Positions 37,201-45,629 of a DNA stretch of 64,000 bases are shown one piece after another. The notes beneath the pieces were generated by a model that worked only from the letters and a program-made list of their open reading frames with translations, ran no database searches and had not been told where the DNA came from. The stretch spans positions 186,001 to 250,000 of the forward strand of contig VCJN01000224.1 of assembly GCA_006384855.1 (NCBI GenBank), read 5' to 3'. The first letter of the stretch is position 1; every line of letters starts with the position of its first letter. Position numbers and translations under genes: made by a program. The stretch comes from Tetraselmis striata (lineage: Eukaryota; Chlorophyta; Chlorodendrophyceae; Chlorodendrales; Chlorodendraceae).

Positions 37201-37790
37201 CCTGGGTACTATCAGCCCGACAAGCATGAGAAGAAGCCCGTGAAGGCCATGAAGACTATCCAGGATCGAACGGATCACAATGCCGCGCCTGTGGTGAGTG
37301 ATGCTGCCGAGCGTACTATCTGCATGCCCGATGTGCCCTGCATGTCTGGAATGGTTGCCGGATGGGGAGGCCGGGCGGGGGCTGAGCGGTTTGTTGGTGG
37401 GTGCAGGAGGAGGAGGAGGAGGAGGAGGACCGGGTGTATGTCATGCCTGATGAGGATGAGGCGCCCGTGGATGCCAACATCGACCTGCTTTGGAAGGCTC
37501 TCATCCCGCAGCAGGCGGAAGGCGCGCAGGAGACCAAGCTGATGGGCGACATTCTGGGGAAGGGACGTGGTGAAGCTGAGGGCGACGTGAGTGTGGCGCT
37601 GTGCGGGGGCACCTGTCTGTCCAGCTATCTCCTGGCGTGGTGCATGAACTGACACGTGGCGGTGTATCTGCGCGCTGTGCTGCTGCAGGAGGGAGACACA
37701 GGGCTGGATGTGTACGATGACGATTTCGGGATTGACGACATTGGGCTGGACGATGACACCACAGATGGACTGGACTTTGACCTGAAGTAG
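34232..37790 (+). CDS. unidentified acidic protein with plastid transit-like leader, 10 exons
   Basis: Exons: 34232-34492, 34891-34969, 35156-35240, 35565 to an uncertain donor before 35770, 35771-35901, 36170-36320, 36466-36633, about 36949-37293, 37407-37586 and 37689-37790, roughly 530-550 residues. The leader (MSSWMSLGRQAVAASACLGP onward) is Ala/Ser/Arg-rich with no acids. The mature part is rich in Asp/Glu: ELDELSAMMPDPEDDIYEI, then DNSDFDDILDEYM. The centre has well-ordered sequence such as ILFNILNFQRAHNRFKMCKE, WVEFFEEHSGENYS and VTMVNYEFEEYNEQH, then DHLGNLTDEELTEELG. It ends in an acidic tail, EEEEEEEDRVYVMPDEDEAP and DDDFGIDDIGLDDDTTDGLD. No membrane segment is seen. I do not recognise the family; an acidic plastid nucleoid or transcription-associated protein is a guess only. 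Confidence 0.75.
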
Positions 37791-37884
37791 CTGTGCACGA
37801 GCCCGCTGAGTGTGTGCTCCCCATGGCCCCGTCCGCCCGGCGGCAATGACCGACGAGCCGCCCCCCGCGCCCCGTTGTGTGTAC

Positions 37885-37889
37885 TGTAA
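37885..37889 (+). terminator. TGTAA poly(A) element of the + strand acidic-protein gene
   Basis: TGTAA lies 95 bases after the stop codon. It faces the minus-strand TGTAA of the convergent Nudix gene 22 bases further on. Confidence 0.55.
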
Positions 37890-37911
37890 TCGCGCTCATG
37901 GTTGCGGATGC

Positions 37912-37916
37912 TTACA
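37912..37916 (-). terminator. TGTAA poly(A) element of the minus-strand Nudix gene
   Basis: The + strand reads TTACA 34 bases beyond the Nudix stop codon (37950-37952), so the transcript carries TGTAA. Confidence 0.55.
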
Positions 37917-37949
37917 TCGGTGCATGTTGACGCGGAGCGGTGTCTGTTC

Positions 37950-39550
37950 TCACTGACCGGATGGGATCAGCAGAGACTCGACCTCCTCGAGGTGGTGCTC
38001 CACCAGGGTGTGGGTGTTGGTGAAGTTGAACCGGCCGCAGAACGACGCGCCCTTGAAGAACAGCGGGTACCTGCTCAGGCACACGCGGCCCGGGGCTGTG
38101 TCAGGCCGCCGGCAAGGCGCCGCCGCTATCTCGAGCGGTACCATCCGGACATCATGCTGTGCATGCGATTCTGCAGATGCAACGTTGACCGGGCGGGTGG
38201 GCGCACCAGTACGGGTCATCTGCCCACATTTTTTCTGCATCATCCGCAATCAGCACACCGCAATCAGTCGCCGCAGGGTCTCGCGCCACGGTGCTCCGCG
38301 ACATGCCATTGCTAGCCCAATGGAGGAAGGCACGGCGGCCACTTGGAAGGTCGCAGCAATTCTCTATGCTCTGCGGACTCAGGGGCCGCAGCTGCATCAC
38401 GGGCACATCCGGGGCGCACCGTACGGGATCGCTTCCTGATCGAACCACTCAGGGGCCATTTCGTCCGTCTCCATCGGGTCGCCTTCCCAGCTGGTCACTC
38501 TGAAAACTGCCCACAGCAAGCCCACAACCGCCAACATGTGAGCCGCTCTCGGGCTGCGCGTTGGCAGCACTCCTCATCCCCCGCATCCGCGCGGGCACTC
38601 CGCTCAGATGATGCACGCACCGTGAACCTCCCACGGCTGCGGCTTGTCATCGAAGTTGAAAGTCAACACGCCCCTCTGAGACAGGTCGTTCGCGGTTATT
38701 CCGCACTCCTCGGTGAGCTGCGGCCCGGGCGCGGCAGGCGGGGCGGGACCGCCACATTCAGCGACTGGCACATCAAGTGCACTGGTGTGCTGCTCGGGTG
38801 GCGAACTTTGCCTCCGTTGGAGCAGTGCAGTACAAACATCTGTGGGCAGTACCTCGCGTCGCGCCGCGTCTCCAATTGTTTCGCCTGGTTCTACCTGCGC
38901 GGCAGGGGGCAGTGCGCGCGCGTGAGGATCCTGCCATTTTTGGGATCAGCTGGGATCCGTGCGCTCTCCACAGCTTCAACCTCCACCCTTGGCAGATGAG
39001 AGCCCTGATGGTGCAAGCTGGAGGTGACCACAGCATGGGCGGCCTCGCCGCTGGTCTTAAGCTAACATACCCTAAAGACAACAGTCATGGCAGCAGGGAT
39101 GACGGGATACCTCGGGGGGGGGGGGGGGGGGGGGGGGGGACCCTCACCTTGCCACCGAAGCCGTTGTAGTACCCTTGGCCAAATCCCCGCTTCTTCATCC
39201 CCAGCAAGACCCGCCTCCCATTCTGCACCAGCACCAGCTACAAAGTGCCAAGAACGACGGCGCCAGGTGTCTCATTCGCAGTCGCAGGGAACAAATACAG
39301 GGGTTCCCTTCAGAAAGTGTGCGCCACTCTTTGCAAGCGCTGATGGGTTCGTTTTTGAGTGCAATGCCTTTGCCGTGAGTTTTATTTTTTGGGGTATTGG
39401 TTTCGGGGGCGTTTCATCCGTTGCAACTTCGGGTACTCGCATCCAAGTCGCATAGCACTTTCCACATAGCACAGGGTGATGTTGCCCTACTCCTAGGACT
39501 TTAGGTTGCTTGCATCGGAAACAGCATGTCTGGCCTTTGGTGAAAAGCAT
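37950..39550 (-). CDS. MTH1/NUDT1-type Nudix hydrolase, possibly with an N-terminal zinc ribbon, 7 exons
   Basis: Exons (descending): 39550-39299 (proposed), 39237-39148, 38894-38853, 38717-38621, 38506-38420, about 38235-38208 and 38070-37950. The spliced Nudix box is perfect, [20 protein letters not shown] then CGI (Gx5Ex7REUxEExGU), although split over three exons. Around it are [78 protein letters not shown] and a final LIPSGQ, all as in MTH1 (NUDT1), which cleans oxidised purine nucleotides such as 8-oxo-dGTP. The usual MTH1 start is not visible. Instead an 84-residue ORF with CFRC-x15-CGKC joins in phase through a 61-bp GT-AG intron. If that exon is wrong, the true first exon is a few codons somewhere near 39.2-39.5 kb. 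A C homopolymer (coding strand) sits in intron 2. Confidence 0.88.
39115..39140. repeat. homopolymer tract in Nudix intron 2
   Basis: G run on the + strand directly beside the donor of exon 2, a C run in the transcript. Confidence 0.9.
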
Positions 39551-40236
39551 ACACGCGCACCGTCAGTAGCTTGGGGTTCGCCATGGAGGATAGCATTTCC
39601 AGAGTGAGTTGTCAAGGCTTGACGATCCTGGTGTCTGCGGTGCCCTGTTCTCCAATAGTACGTGGCGAACAGCACAGATTACGTGCTGTCGTGCTGGGTC
39701 CACCTTCAGGATACAGTCAGACGCTCCCTTGCGATTCGTTTAACAGTTTACGCCATCTAATCCTTACGCCGACCCCGCCGTACACCAGCGTCGCGAGCTT
39801 GTCGCGCGTCGAGGCACGCAGCGGCCGACGTTCAATTGGCGGAACGTCGCGCAGCGCGCGGAAACCAAGCTCGCGCCGCAAGCAGATGACAACGTACAGA
39901 AATAGTACAGGTACCAGGTTGGTCGCTACTGGTTTGAATTACAAAAAGGGCAGTAATTCAGGTAACTGTACGTGTAGCGAGCTCCCGGTGTGCTGAATTA
40001 CGAAAAGGCGATTTCAACATGCAATCGAGTTCGGTTCTGCCAAAAAGGGGGCGGAGGCCGATTTACATGTAAAAGCGCCATTGTATGGCAGTGAAGGTTC
40101 AGCGAAAGCAAGGGAGGTTTCAAAGTTGAGTCTGGTTTTGCCAAAAAGGTCGCGCAGGCTGTTTTACACGGTCAAGAGCCGAAATTGGCAGGAAGGTTTA
40201 GCGAAAAGCGTGGAGGGAAAACGGAGTCAGGGGGGG
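39551..40236. other. spacer between the Nudix gene and the recombinase element
   Basis: No gene seen. From about 40009 there are two imperfect tandem copies (about 110 bp period) of a block. Each begins with a CGGTTCTGCCAAAAAGG- or TGGTTTTGCCAAAAAGG-type sequence and passes through TTTACA to GAAGGTT(C/T)AGCGAAA. These belong to the repeat family around the element. Confidence 0.55.
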
Positions 40237-40422
40237 CGCTGCGTGGAACGCAGCGAAAACTGGAAGATGGCAGGCTCAGCTGTTCTGGCTGCTTTTATGT
40301 CTACTCGTGCTGCACCCAACAAGGGCGCAACAACAGTTACTAGTTCCCGTACCACTGCGCAGCACTTGTAGCTGAAAAGCGGTTAGGTCAAGGATGGAAA
40401 CCCCATAAACTAGTTTAGATCA
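40237..40422. repeat. 186-bp direct repeat, downstream copy
   Basis: Base-for-base identical by eye to 43153-43338. It opens with a perfect 8-bp stem hairpin, CGCTGCGT-GGA-ACGCAGCG, and closes with ACCCCATAAACTAGTTTAG. In one + frame it reads NWKMAGSAVLAAF followed by a stop after AQHL. Confidence 0.9.
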
Positions 40423-40423
40423 T

Positions 40424-40449
40424 TTCAAAGTTGAGTCTGGTTTTGCCAG
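40424..40449 (+). repeat. 26-bp flanking motif next to the direct repeat
   Basis: TTTCAAAGTTGAGTCTGG then TTTTGCCA directly follows the 186-bp repeat. The same sequence occurs at about 40119-40144. Related forms occur at about 40014 and at 43598, after another repeat module. Confidence 0.7.
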
Positions 40450-40501
40450 TCTTGAGCGAACGGAGAGAGCGGGGGATTGACGGAGAAGGGGTAGCGCCAA
40501 G

Positions 40502-42127
40502 TCATGAAGGAGGCACTGGGAAGGCCACCGCTGCGGAGTCCTGTTGGACTTGGAAGTGGCGGAGAGGGGCGATGTGTCCAAAGAAGAACCACGCGCCAGG
40601 AGAAGGAAGAACGTTGGGGTCGATGTAGTCCAGAACGACATCAGAGTTAGTGGCCCAACCGCCCTGGTAGCGGATGTGGGACAGTGGCGCTCCAATGGCG
40701 TTTGCTGCAGAGGCTGCGCCCTTGCGTAGACTGTGTGAAGTCCAGGAAGTGCCAGCAGGGGGGGCAGCGTTGACTAGGCTGACTGCTGTAGACAACCAGT
40801 CTGACATCGTAGTAGCAGTCCAAGGTTTCGACTGCTCAGCCACATTGACAGCCCAGAAGTTGGAGGTAGCCAAGCCAACAGTAACCAGGGGGACAGACTG
40901 GACGTTGTCGATGAAGTAGCGCAAGAGACGTGCCACTCGAGGGTGCTCGGACACTGGAAGGAGAAGTACGCGCAGGTCGTCAGGTCCCCGCCGGCCGGCG
41001 CGACCCTTCTCGCGGTAGATCTGCAAGGTGATGTTGTAGGTGTCGACATGCACATCTTGCACTCGACAGGAGACGCCAGTAAGGCCCCTGGCAAAGAACA
41101 GGAAGTTGACAACCGAGGCCAAGAGGGCTCGGTAGTCGAGGTGGGACTCTGGGTAAGGAGCAGACACAATTAGCTCGGCCTTTGAGACGAAGCGGTAAGC
41201 TACATCCGCAGGCAGAGGGACACGCAAAGGGGCAGCGTCCAGTCGACGCTGACGTAACATTAACCCACGTCTTGCCGAAGTGAGGTGTAGGCTGTCCTTG
41301 GCGATCGGGACGAGGTTGTGCAGCTCGAAGAAGGTGTTGATGGCAGACAGATAGGGCTGCAGCGACTTAGCTGCGATATGCCCTCGCTCCCCGATCCAGG
41401 CAACGTACCGAACAACAGTAGCAGTAGTCGCCTCTAGCGGGCTGATGTTCTCGGAGTCGTGGCAGAACTCAGCGAACTGAGCCAACCTGCCGGCGTAGCT
41501 CTTGAGGGTCTGAGCGCTGAGGGAGCTGGAGAGCAGGTCGAGCGTCCGCTGGCCTAGCTCGTCTGAGCCGAACGCGTCCTGTAGTCGGGATCGCAGTGAC
41601 GCAGCCCACGGAGCGATAGCTGCGGGCTCGTCGATTACGTAAGTGCGTCGTTTTACTGACAGAGTGCCACCGGGACGGCTACTGTTCGCAAAGTACTCGG
41701 CAGCAGCGGTTAGGTTCCCGGCGGTTGGCCGGTAGTTGCTGGACGGGTTTGCAGTAGCTTCAGTACGGGTTTGCGGGGCTAGGTTCAGGTAGGAGGGCCG
41801 CCCCGCGCGCCCTTCGCGCTCATAGCGCCTGTCCCGTGCGTAACGTACACGCGCGAAACTTGGTCGTTGCGAACCGGTTGTAACTCGTAGTGTAACAACC
41901 GACGAACGCAGAGATGGGGTTGTAAGAAAGGCGGATGGTTGAGCCGCCATGTGCAGGTGTGCGGATGGTTGAGCCGCACTCGGCTGTAGCTGTAAGAAGC
42001 GCCGCACCGAGGAAGGTCTAAATGAAGTCTGTAAGGTGGGGGGGTCAGGTCCTGACACAGGGCGCTCATCCCGTCGTTGAGCTGCAAGGGTGCGCCTTGC
42101 GGCGGTCACCGAAAGGTGGCCTCGCAA
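40502..42127 (-). CDS. tyrosine recombinase/integrase
   Basis: 541-codon ORF. The first 170 residues are low-complexity and partly Pro/Ser/Arg-rich, so the true start may be at an internal Met. An N-terminal SAM-like helical domain follows (LSAQTLKSYAGRLAQFAEFC, then YLSAINTFFELHNLVPIA). The catalytic domain has the full set of expected residues: Arg in LFFARGLTG, Lys in IYREKGRAG, HxxR in SHSLRKGAA, Trp in YQGGWATNS, and the nucleophile Tyr in VVLDYIDP. This is the DNA breaking and joining enzyme of the element. It resembles eukaryotic recombinases of the DIRS/Crypton type more than phage enzymes, judging by sequence style only. The ORF is uninterrupted. Confidence 0.88.
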   Translation of the reverse strand: MRGHLSVTAARRTLAAQRRDERPVSGPDPPTLQTSFRPSSVRRFLQLQPSAAQPSAHLHMAAQPSAFLTTPSLRSSVVTLRVTTGSQRPSFARVRYARDRRYEREGRAGRPSYLNLAPQTRTEATANPSSNYRPTAGNLTAAAEYFANSSRPGGTLSVKRRTYVIDEPAAIAPWAASLRSRLQDAFGSDELGQRTLDLLSSSLSAQTLKSYAGRLAQFAEFCHDSENISPLEATTATVVRYVAWIGERGHIAAKSLQPYLSAINTFFELHNLVPIAKDSLHLTSARRGLMLRQRRLDAAPLRVPLPADVAYRFVSKAELIVSAPYPESHLDYRALLASVVNFLFFARGLTGVSCRVQDVHVDTYNITLQIYREKGRAGRRGPDDLRVLLLPVSEHPRVARLLRYFIDNVQSVPLVTVGLATSNFWAVNVAEQSKPWTATTMSDWLSTAVSLVNAAPPAGTSWTSHSLRKGAASAANAIGAPLSHIRYQGGWATNSDVVLDYIDPNVLPSPGAWFFFGHIAPLRHFQVQQDSAAVAFPVPPS

Positions 42128-42163
42128 GGCTCCTGCAGCTCCGACGAACGGCGCCCCACACCG

Positions 42164-43039
42164 TCACTCGTGCTCACCTTCGCGGCCACGTCCACGTCCG
42201 CCGCCACGTCCTCGCCCACGCCCGCGACCTGCAGCTGCAGCCGCCACTCGAGAAGTAGCGGTCGCCTTGGCGCTGCTGGCAACGGTCGCCTCGAAAACAC
42301 GACGCTCGTAGTCCCGCATGAGGTCCCCAAAGATCGCGGAACCCAGATGCTCCGAAGCAGGCTGAAAATGCTGAGCTCGCAGCACATCCAGAACACCTTG
42401 GTCACCGTGCACACGCTTGATCTCATTGAGCTTCCGTAGGAAGGCCAAACGAAACCGAAACGCCTTGTCGATGGCCTCGGCGTGGTTCCGGGCTCTCGCG
42501 AGGTAGGGGGTGAAGTCCTGGTTGCTGGAAGGGACGTAGGGCAGTAGCTCGTCGAGCGCCACGAAAAGGGCGGCCATGTGGGCCCCGAAACACGACATCC
42601 ACAAGTACTCCTCCTGGGCCGGCAGACGCCGGTCATCCTGCTTGAGGTACTCGTTCGTTAGGTCGGTGCTCAAAGGGAAAAGTCCAGGCACTCGGCTGAC
42701 CGGTCGAACGGCCTCGTAACCAGACTCTGCTCTCTGCAGTAGCTCTGGCACCGCGAGGTAATCATCCTCGGCACTCACGGATTTTGCTCCGACACGGCCG
42801 CTCTGGGCTAGCTCTAGCAAGTCGGGGCGCTCTGCGGCTCCCCCGCTGCCTGTCGGCTGTCTCGCGAAGCGCTGCCCTGAGCCGGAGCCATGTGCCCCTT
42901 CTCCATCAACAACGCGATCACGAGCCGTCAATTGTGCCACAGCTGTAGCCAGCTCTCGCAGTAATGAAGACTGGGCCCTCATATCTGCGTTCAGCGACTG
43001 CAGCGTCGGCTCAGCGACGGGTTCTTCTCCATCTGACAT
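42164..43039 (-). CDS. Gag-like ORF1 protein of the recombinase element
   Basis: The start is the ATG giving MSDGEEPVAEPTLQSLNADM; an in-frame ATG 11 codons upstream (43072) is also possible. The roughly 290-residue protein has an N-terminal helical stretch that may be a coiled coil (LRELATAVAQLTARDRV), a Gly/Ser linker, and a globular helical core (YLWMSCFGAHMAALFVALDE and AIDKAFRFRLAFLRKLNEIK). It ends in an Arg-Gly-rich nucleic-acid-binding tail ([20 protein letters not shown]). There is no zinc knuckle. Such proteins package nucleic acid in retroelements, and that role is inferred here. It ends 36 nt before the recombinase ORF, suggesting one transcript. Confidence 0.7.
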   Translation of the reverse strand: MSDGEEPVAEPTLQSLNADMRAQSSLLRELATAVAQLTARDRVVDGEGAHGSGSGQRFARQPTGSGGAAERPDLLELAQSGRVGAKSVSAEDDYLAVPELLQRAESGYEAVRPVSRVPGLFPLSTDLTNEYLKQDDRRLPAQEEYLWMSCFGAHMAALFVALDELLPYVPSSNQDFTPYLARARNHAEAIDKAFRFRLAFLRKLNEIKRVHGDQGVLDVLRAQHFQPASEHLGSAIFGDLMRDYERRVFEATVASSAKATATSRVAAAAAGRGRGRGRGGGRGRGREGEHE

Positions 43040-43152
43040 AGTAACGCACGGACGTACGGACGAGAATATCACACTCGGGTGGCGAGCCGGGTGTGGTCTT
43101 GAACAACCTGGGGTGACCTTGCTCGCAACGGGTTACGAGACAGTTTTTACAT

Positions 43153-43338
43153 CGCTGCGTGGAACGCAGCGAAAACTGGAAGATGGCAGGCTCAGCTGTT
43201 CTGGCTGCTTTTATGTCTACTCGTGCTGCACCCAACAAGGGCGCAACAACAGTTACTAGTTCCCGTACCACTGCGCAGCACTTGTAGCTGAAAAGCGGTT
43301 AGGTCAAGGATGGAAACCCCATAAACTAGTTTAGATCA
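43153..43338. repeat. 186-bp direct repeat, upstream copy
   Basis: Identical to 40237-40422, with the same hairpin at its first 19 bases. The flanking bases differ (AT before this copy, GG before the other; GA after this copy, TT after the other), so the repeat limits are sharp. Confidence 0.9.
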
Positions 43339-43382
43339 GAATGTCGGAGGAGCCCGCAGGGCGGAGGCGGAAAACGGGAGGG

Positions 43383-43590
43383 CGCTGTCGAAGGCAGCGA
43401 GCTGGAAGATGGCAGACGGGCTGCTGGTGGCTGTCCTTAGTATCTCCCCAGCCGGGAGTGCAAGGCTCGCGGGCGATGGGGCAGCCCGTACTAAAAACCC
43501 GATTGTACCGTTCCTAACTGGTTAAAAACACAAACAGACCGTACGGGTCGCACTAGGACAGTAAATGTTGTTAGAAACCCCATAAACACG
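43383..43590 (+). repeat. related repeat module, copy B
   Basis: It begins with a CGCTG...CAGCG stem, then GAGCTGGAAGATGGCAGAC and a frame reading SWKMADGLLVAVLSISPAGS. It ends with GTCGCACTAGGACAGT and AGAAACCCCATAAACACG. It is followed by the same GGTTTTGCCA motif seen next to the 186-bp repeat. Confidence 0.75.
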
Positions 43591-45410
43591 ATTACAACAT
43601 TTCAACATGCAATCAAGACTGGTTTTGCCAGGTTATACGCGGTTCGTTTACGACTGCGAGCGTGGGCAGTTGGCAGGCGCCGGCTTGACGAAGGCGGAAG
43701 ATGTCTTGAGTTGAAGAAGGGGTCTCGCGCCGAGAGGTTAAACCTCCATCGAGGCGCAGGCGCATAACAAACGCGGACGGGAGATGTTGACGCCGGCGCG
43801 ACATGAGCCGGACGTGTCACGGAATTAAGGTGCCGTCTCCCGACGGCGCCCTAGAGCATTTGCCGCGCGCCGTGGTGTCGTGCGGCACGAGCCGGACTTG
43901 CAGGCCAGTAGAAGCAAAGGTAGACGTGGCCAAGTTGGCGACGAGCGCCTTACAAAGCAGCTGCACATGCACCAGTAGGACGAGTACAGCTGCGCGCACG
44001 AGCGCGCGAGCGCGCCGCGTACAACCAAGTGAACGAAGTACTGGCACGATGTACGCGACGCGATGGTATGTCTGCACATGTACCGGCGCTGCACGTTACG
44101 AGGGATGGACACGCAACAACGCGCAATGACAGCGATGTCAGGCCGCTGCCATCAACAGCGGTGGTTGTTTCGCCCCCTCGAGCGAAGGGCGGCGGGTGAA
44201 ACGTACGGCGTCGAGGGGCGCTGGAGCGTGGCACCCAGTGTGGTCGTGTCGCATCGGCTCTTAGGTGTGTGGCGGAGAGCGGTGAGCCGGCCGCCGCTGC
44301 TGCACCAGCGACGGCTGCTGACCACCCCACAAGGCGCAGGCTTAGGATGACGCCACGAAATGTACCAGTCGCGTTAGGTGGCGGAGCTGTCCCCCAGCGG
44401 ACAGCTCGTGTTGTCACAGATGAGACGTCGTGACGTCGGGAGCAAGTTGGCCGGCGCAAAAGGCCCTTGTAGCCTATGCAGGCCCGTAACGATGCCGATG
44501 ATGTCGGGGCGAGGGTGACGACGAAGCGGCCGCTGCTGCTGCACCAGCGACGGTCGCCGAGGTTCCCAACCCAGAGTCGGCCAGGGGTAGTTACGTACTC
44601 CGCGAGACGTCACGCACGCCAGGTGGTAGAGTTGCCCCCCGGCGGGCAGCTGCAGGTTGCCGTGGTCTTTGTGACGACGACGTTGCAATAGGAGGCGTCG
44701 GAGACGCGTCGGGACGAACCGCACAAGCGCCTCCCACTGCGGCCACAGCACACGTTGTTGAAGCATGAATAGGGCGAGGGCAACGAGCCCTCTCAAAACA
44801 CCGGCGCATGAGCGGCGCCACCCTCGTAACGCACCAATTACGGGAGTAGTTATGGAAAACCACAGCGTGTAACGACCGTTGATGCCACGTCGCCCTGCTG
44901 CGAAGACACGCGGACCGGGTTGACGTGTCTTGCGGGACAACACGTGGCCACCCCGACGACACGGACGTCCTCCTCCGTCCGCGCTGATTTGTAGCGGTAG
45001 GCGTAGTTGTCGTCGTTGACAACCGTGACGAGCAGCGGCCATGGTACCGAGCGCGTCCACCTAACCCAACCTCAAGAGTTGACTATTGCGAGAGGGTGCT
45101 CCAATGCGGGAGCCCCGAAGCAGGCCTGTACTGCAACTCGACTTCGGGTGTTGAGGTTTAACCCCCCCCCCCCCCAGCTCCAATTCCTTCCTGTGCGCAT
45201 CGCTACCCGAAATGTCCCAGCTGCAAAGCCATGGCAAAACGGAAAACGACCTCGGGCGCACGAGCAGGGAAAACCACATTGCCGAGGGGTTGTCTGTCGC
45301 TGATGTTATAACGCATGTGCGCGGCACGACGACTCACTACCGGGTGGACGAACCTCGGTGCGGACTTGTTTAGCCTCAGCGACCCTCGCGCGCACAAGTA
45401 CGCGAAGCCG
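43591..45410. other. gene-poor spacer with internal repeats
   Basis: No gene supported. The segment GCTGCTGCACCAGCGACGG occurs twice (about 44296 and 44534) in a similar context, suggesting a diverged duplication. A C run lies at about 45163. Long ORFs here (for example 44374-45060 minus) are compositional. Confidence 0.45.
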
Positions 45411-45629
45411 CAGTCGAAGGCAGCGAGCTGGAAGATGGCAGACGAGCTACTGGTGGCTGTCCTTAGTAGCTCCCCGGCCGGGAGTGCAGGGCTCGCGGGC
45501 GATGGGGCAGCCCGTACTAAAAACCCTATTGTACCAGTTCCTAATTGGTTAAAACCACTATAACAGACCGTACGGGTCGCACTAGGACAGTCAATGTTGT
45601 TAGGAAACCCCTAAGCACGTTTAGAACAG
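45411..45629 (+). repeat. related repeat module, copy C
   Basis: About 90% similar by eye to copy B across its whole length, with the same frame (SWKMADELLVAVLSSSPAGS), the same GTCGCACTAGGACAGT block and the same AGGAAACCCCTAAGCACG end. Confidence 0.75.

Larger units (their letters stand above)
40237..43338 (-). mobile_element. Gag + tyrosine-recombinase element bounded by 186-bp direct repeats
   Basis: Identical direct repeats at 40237-40422 and 43153-43338 bound a unit of about 3.1 kb, transcribed on the minus strand. The interior is almost wholly two ORFs: a Gag-like protein (43039-42164), then a tyrosine recombinase (42127-40502). Only 113 bp separates the upstream repeat from the Gag start, and 79 bp separates the recombinase end from the other repeat. 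No reverse transcriptase, RNase H or methyltransferase domain is present, unlike DIRS, PAT, Ngaro or Kangaroo elements. Cryptons have a recombinase but normally no Gag-like ORF and no such terminal repeats. Identical repeats and open ORFs suggest recent mobility. Whether the element itself is autonomous is unknown. Confidence 0.75.

Noticed and set aside
34232-37790. Assignment of the acidic protein to HEMERA/pTAC12
   Set aside because: Both end in an acidic tail and have transit peptides, but the central sequence did not match what I remember of HEMERA.
40502-42127. Phage or bacterial integrase from contamination
   Set aside because: The neighbouring Gag-like ORF, the related repeat modules elsewhere in the window and the eukaryotic flanks make a resident eukaryotic mobile element far more likely.
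43950-45060. Long minus-strand ORFs (169 and 228 codons)
   Set aside because: Composition is Arg/Ala/Pro/Thr-heavy with overlapping open frames on both strands, and no motif or splice logic supports them.
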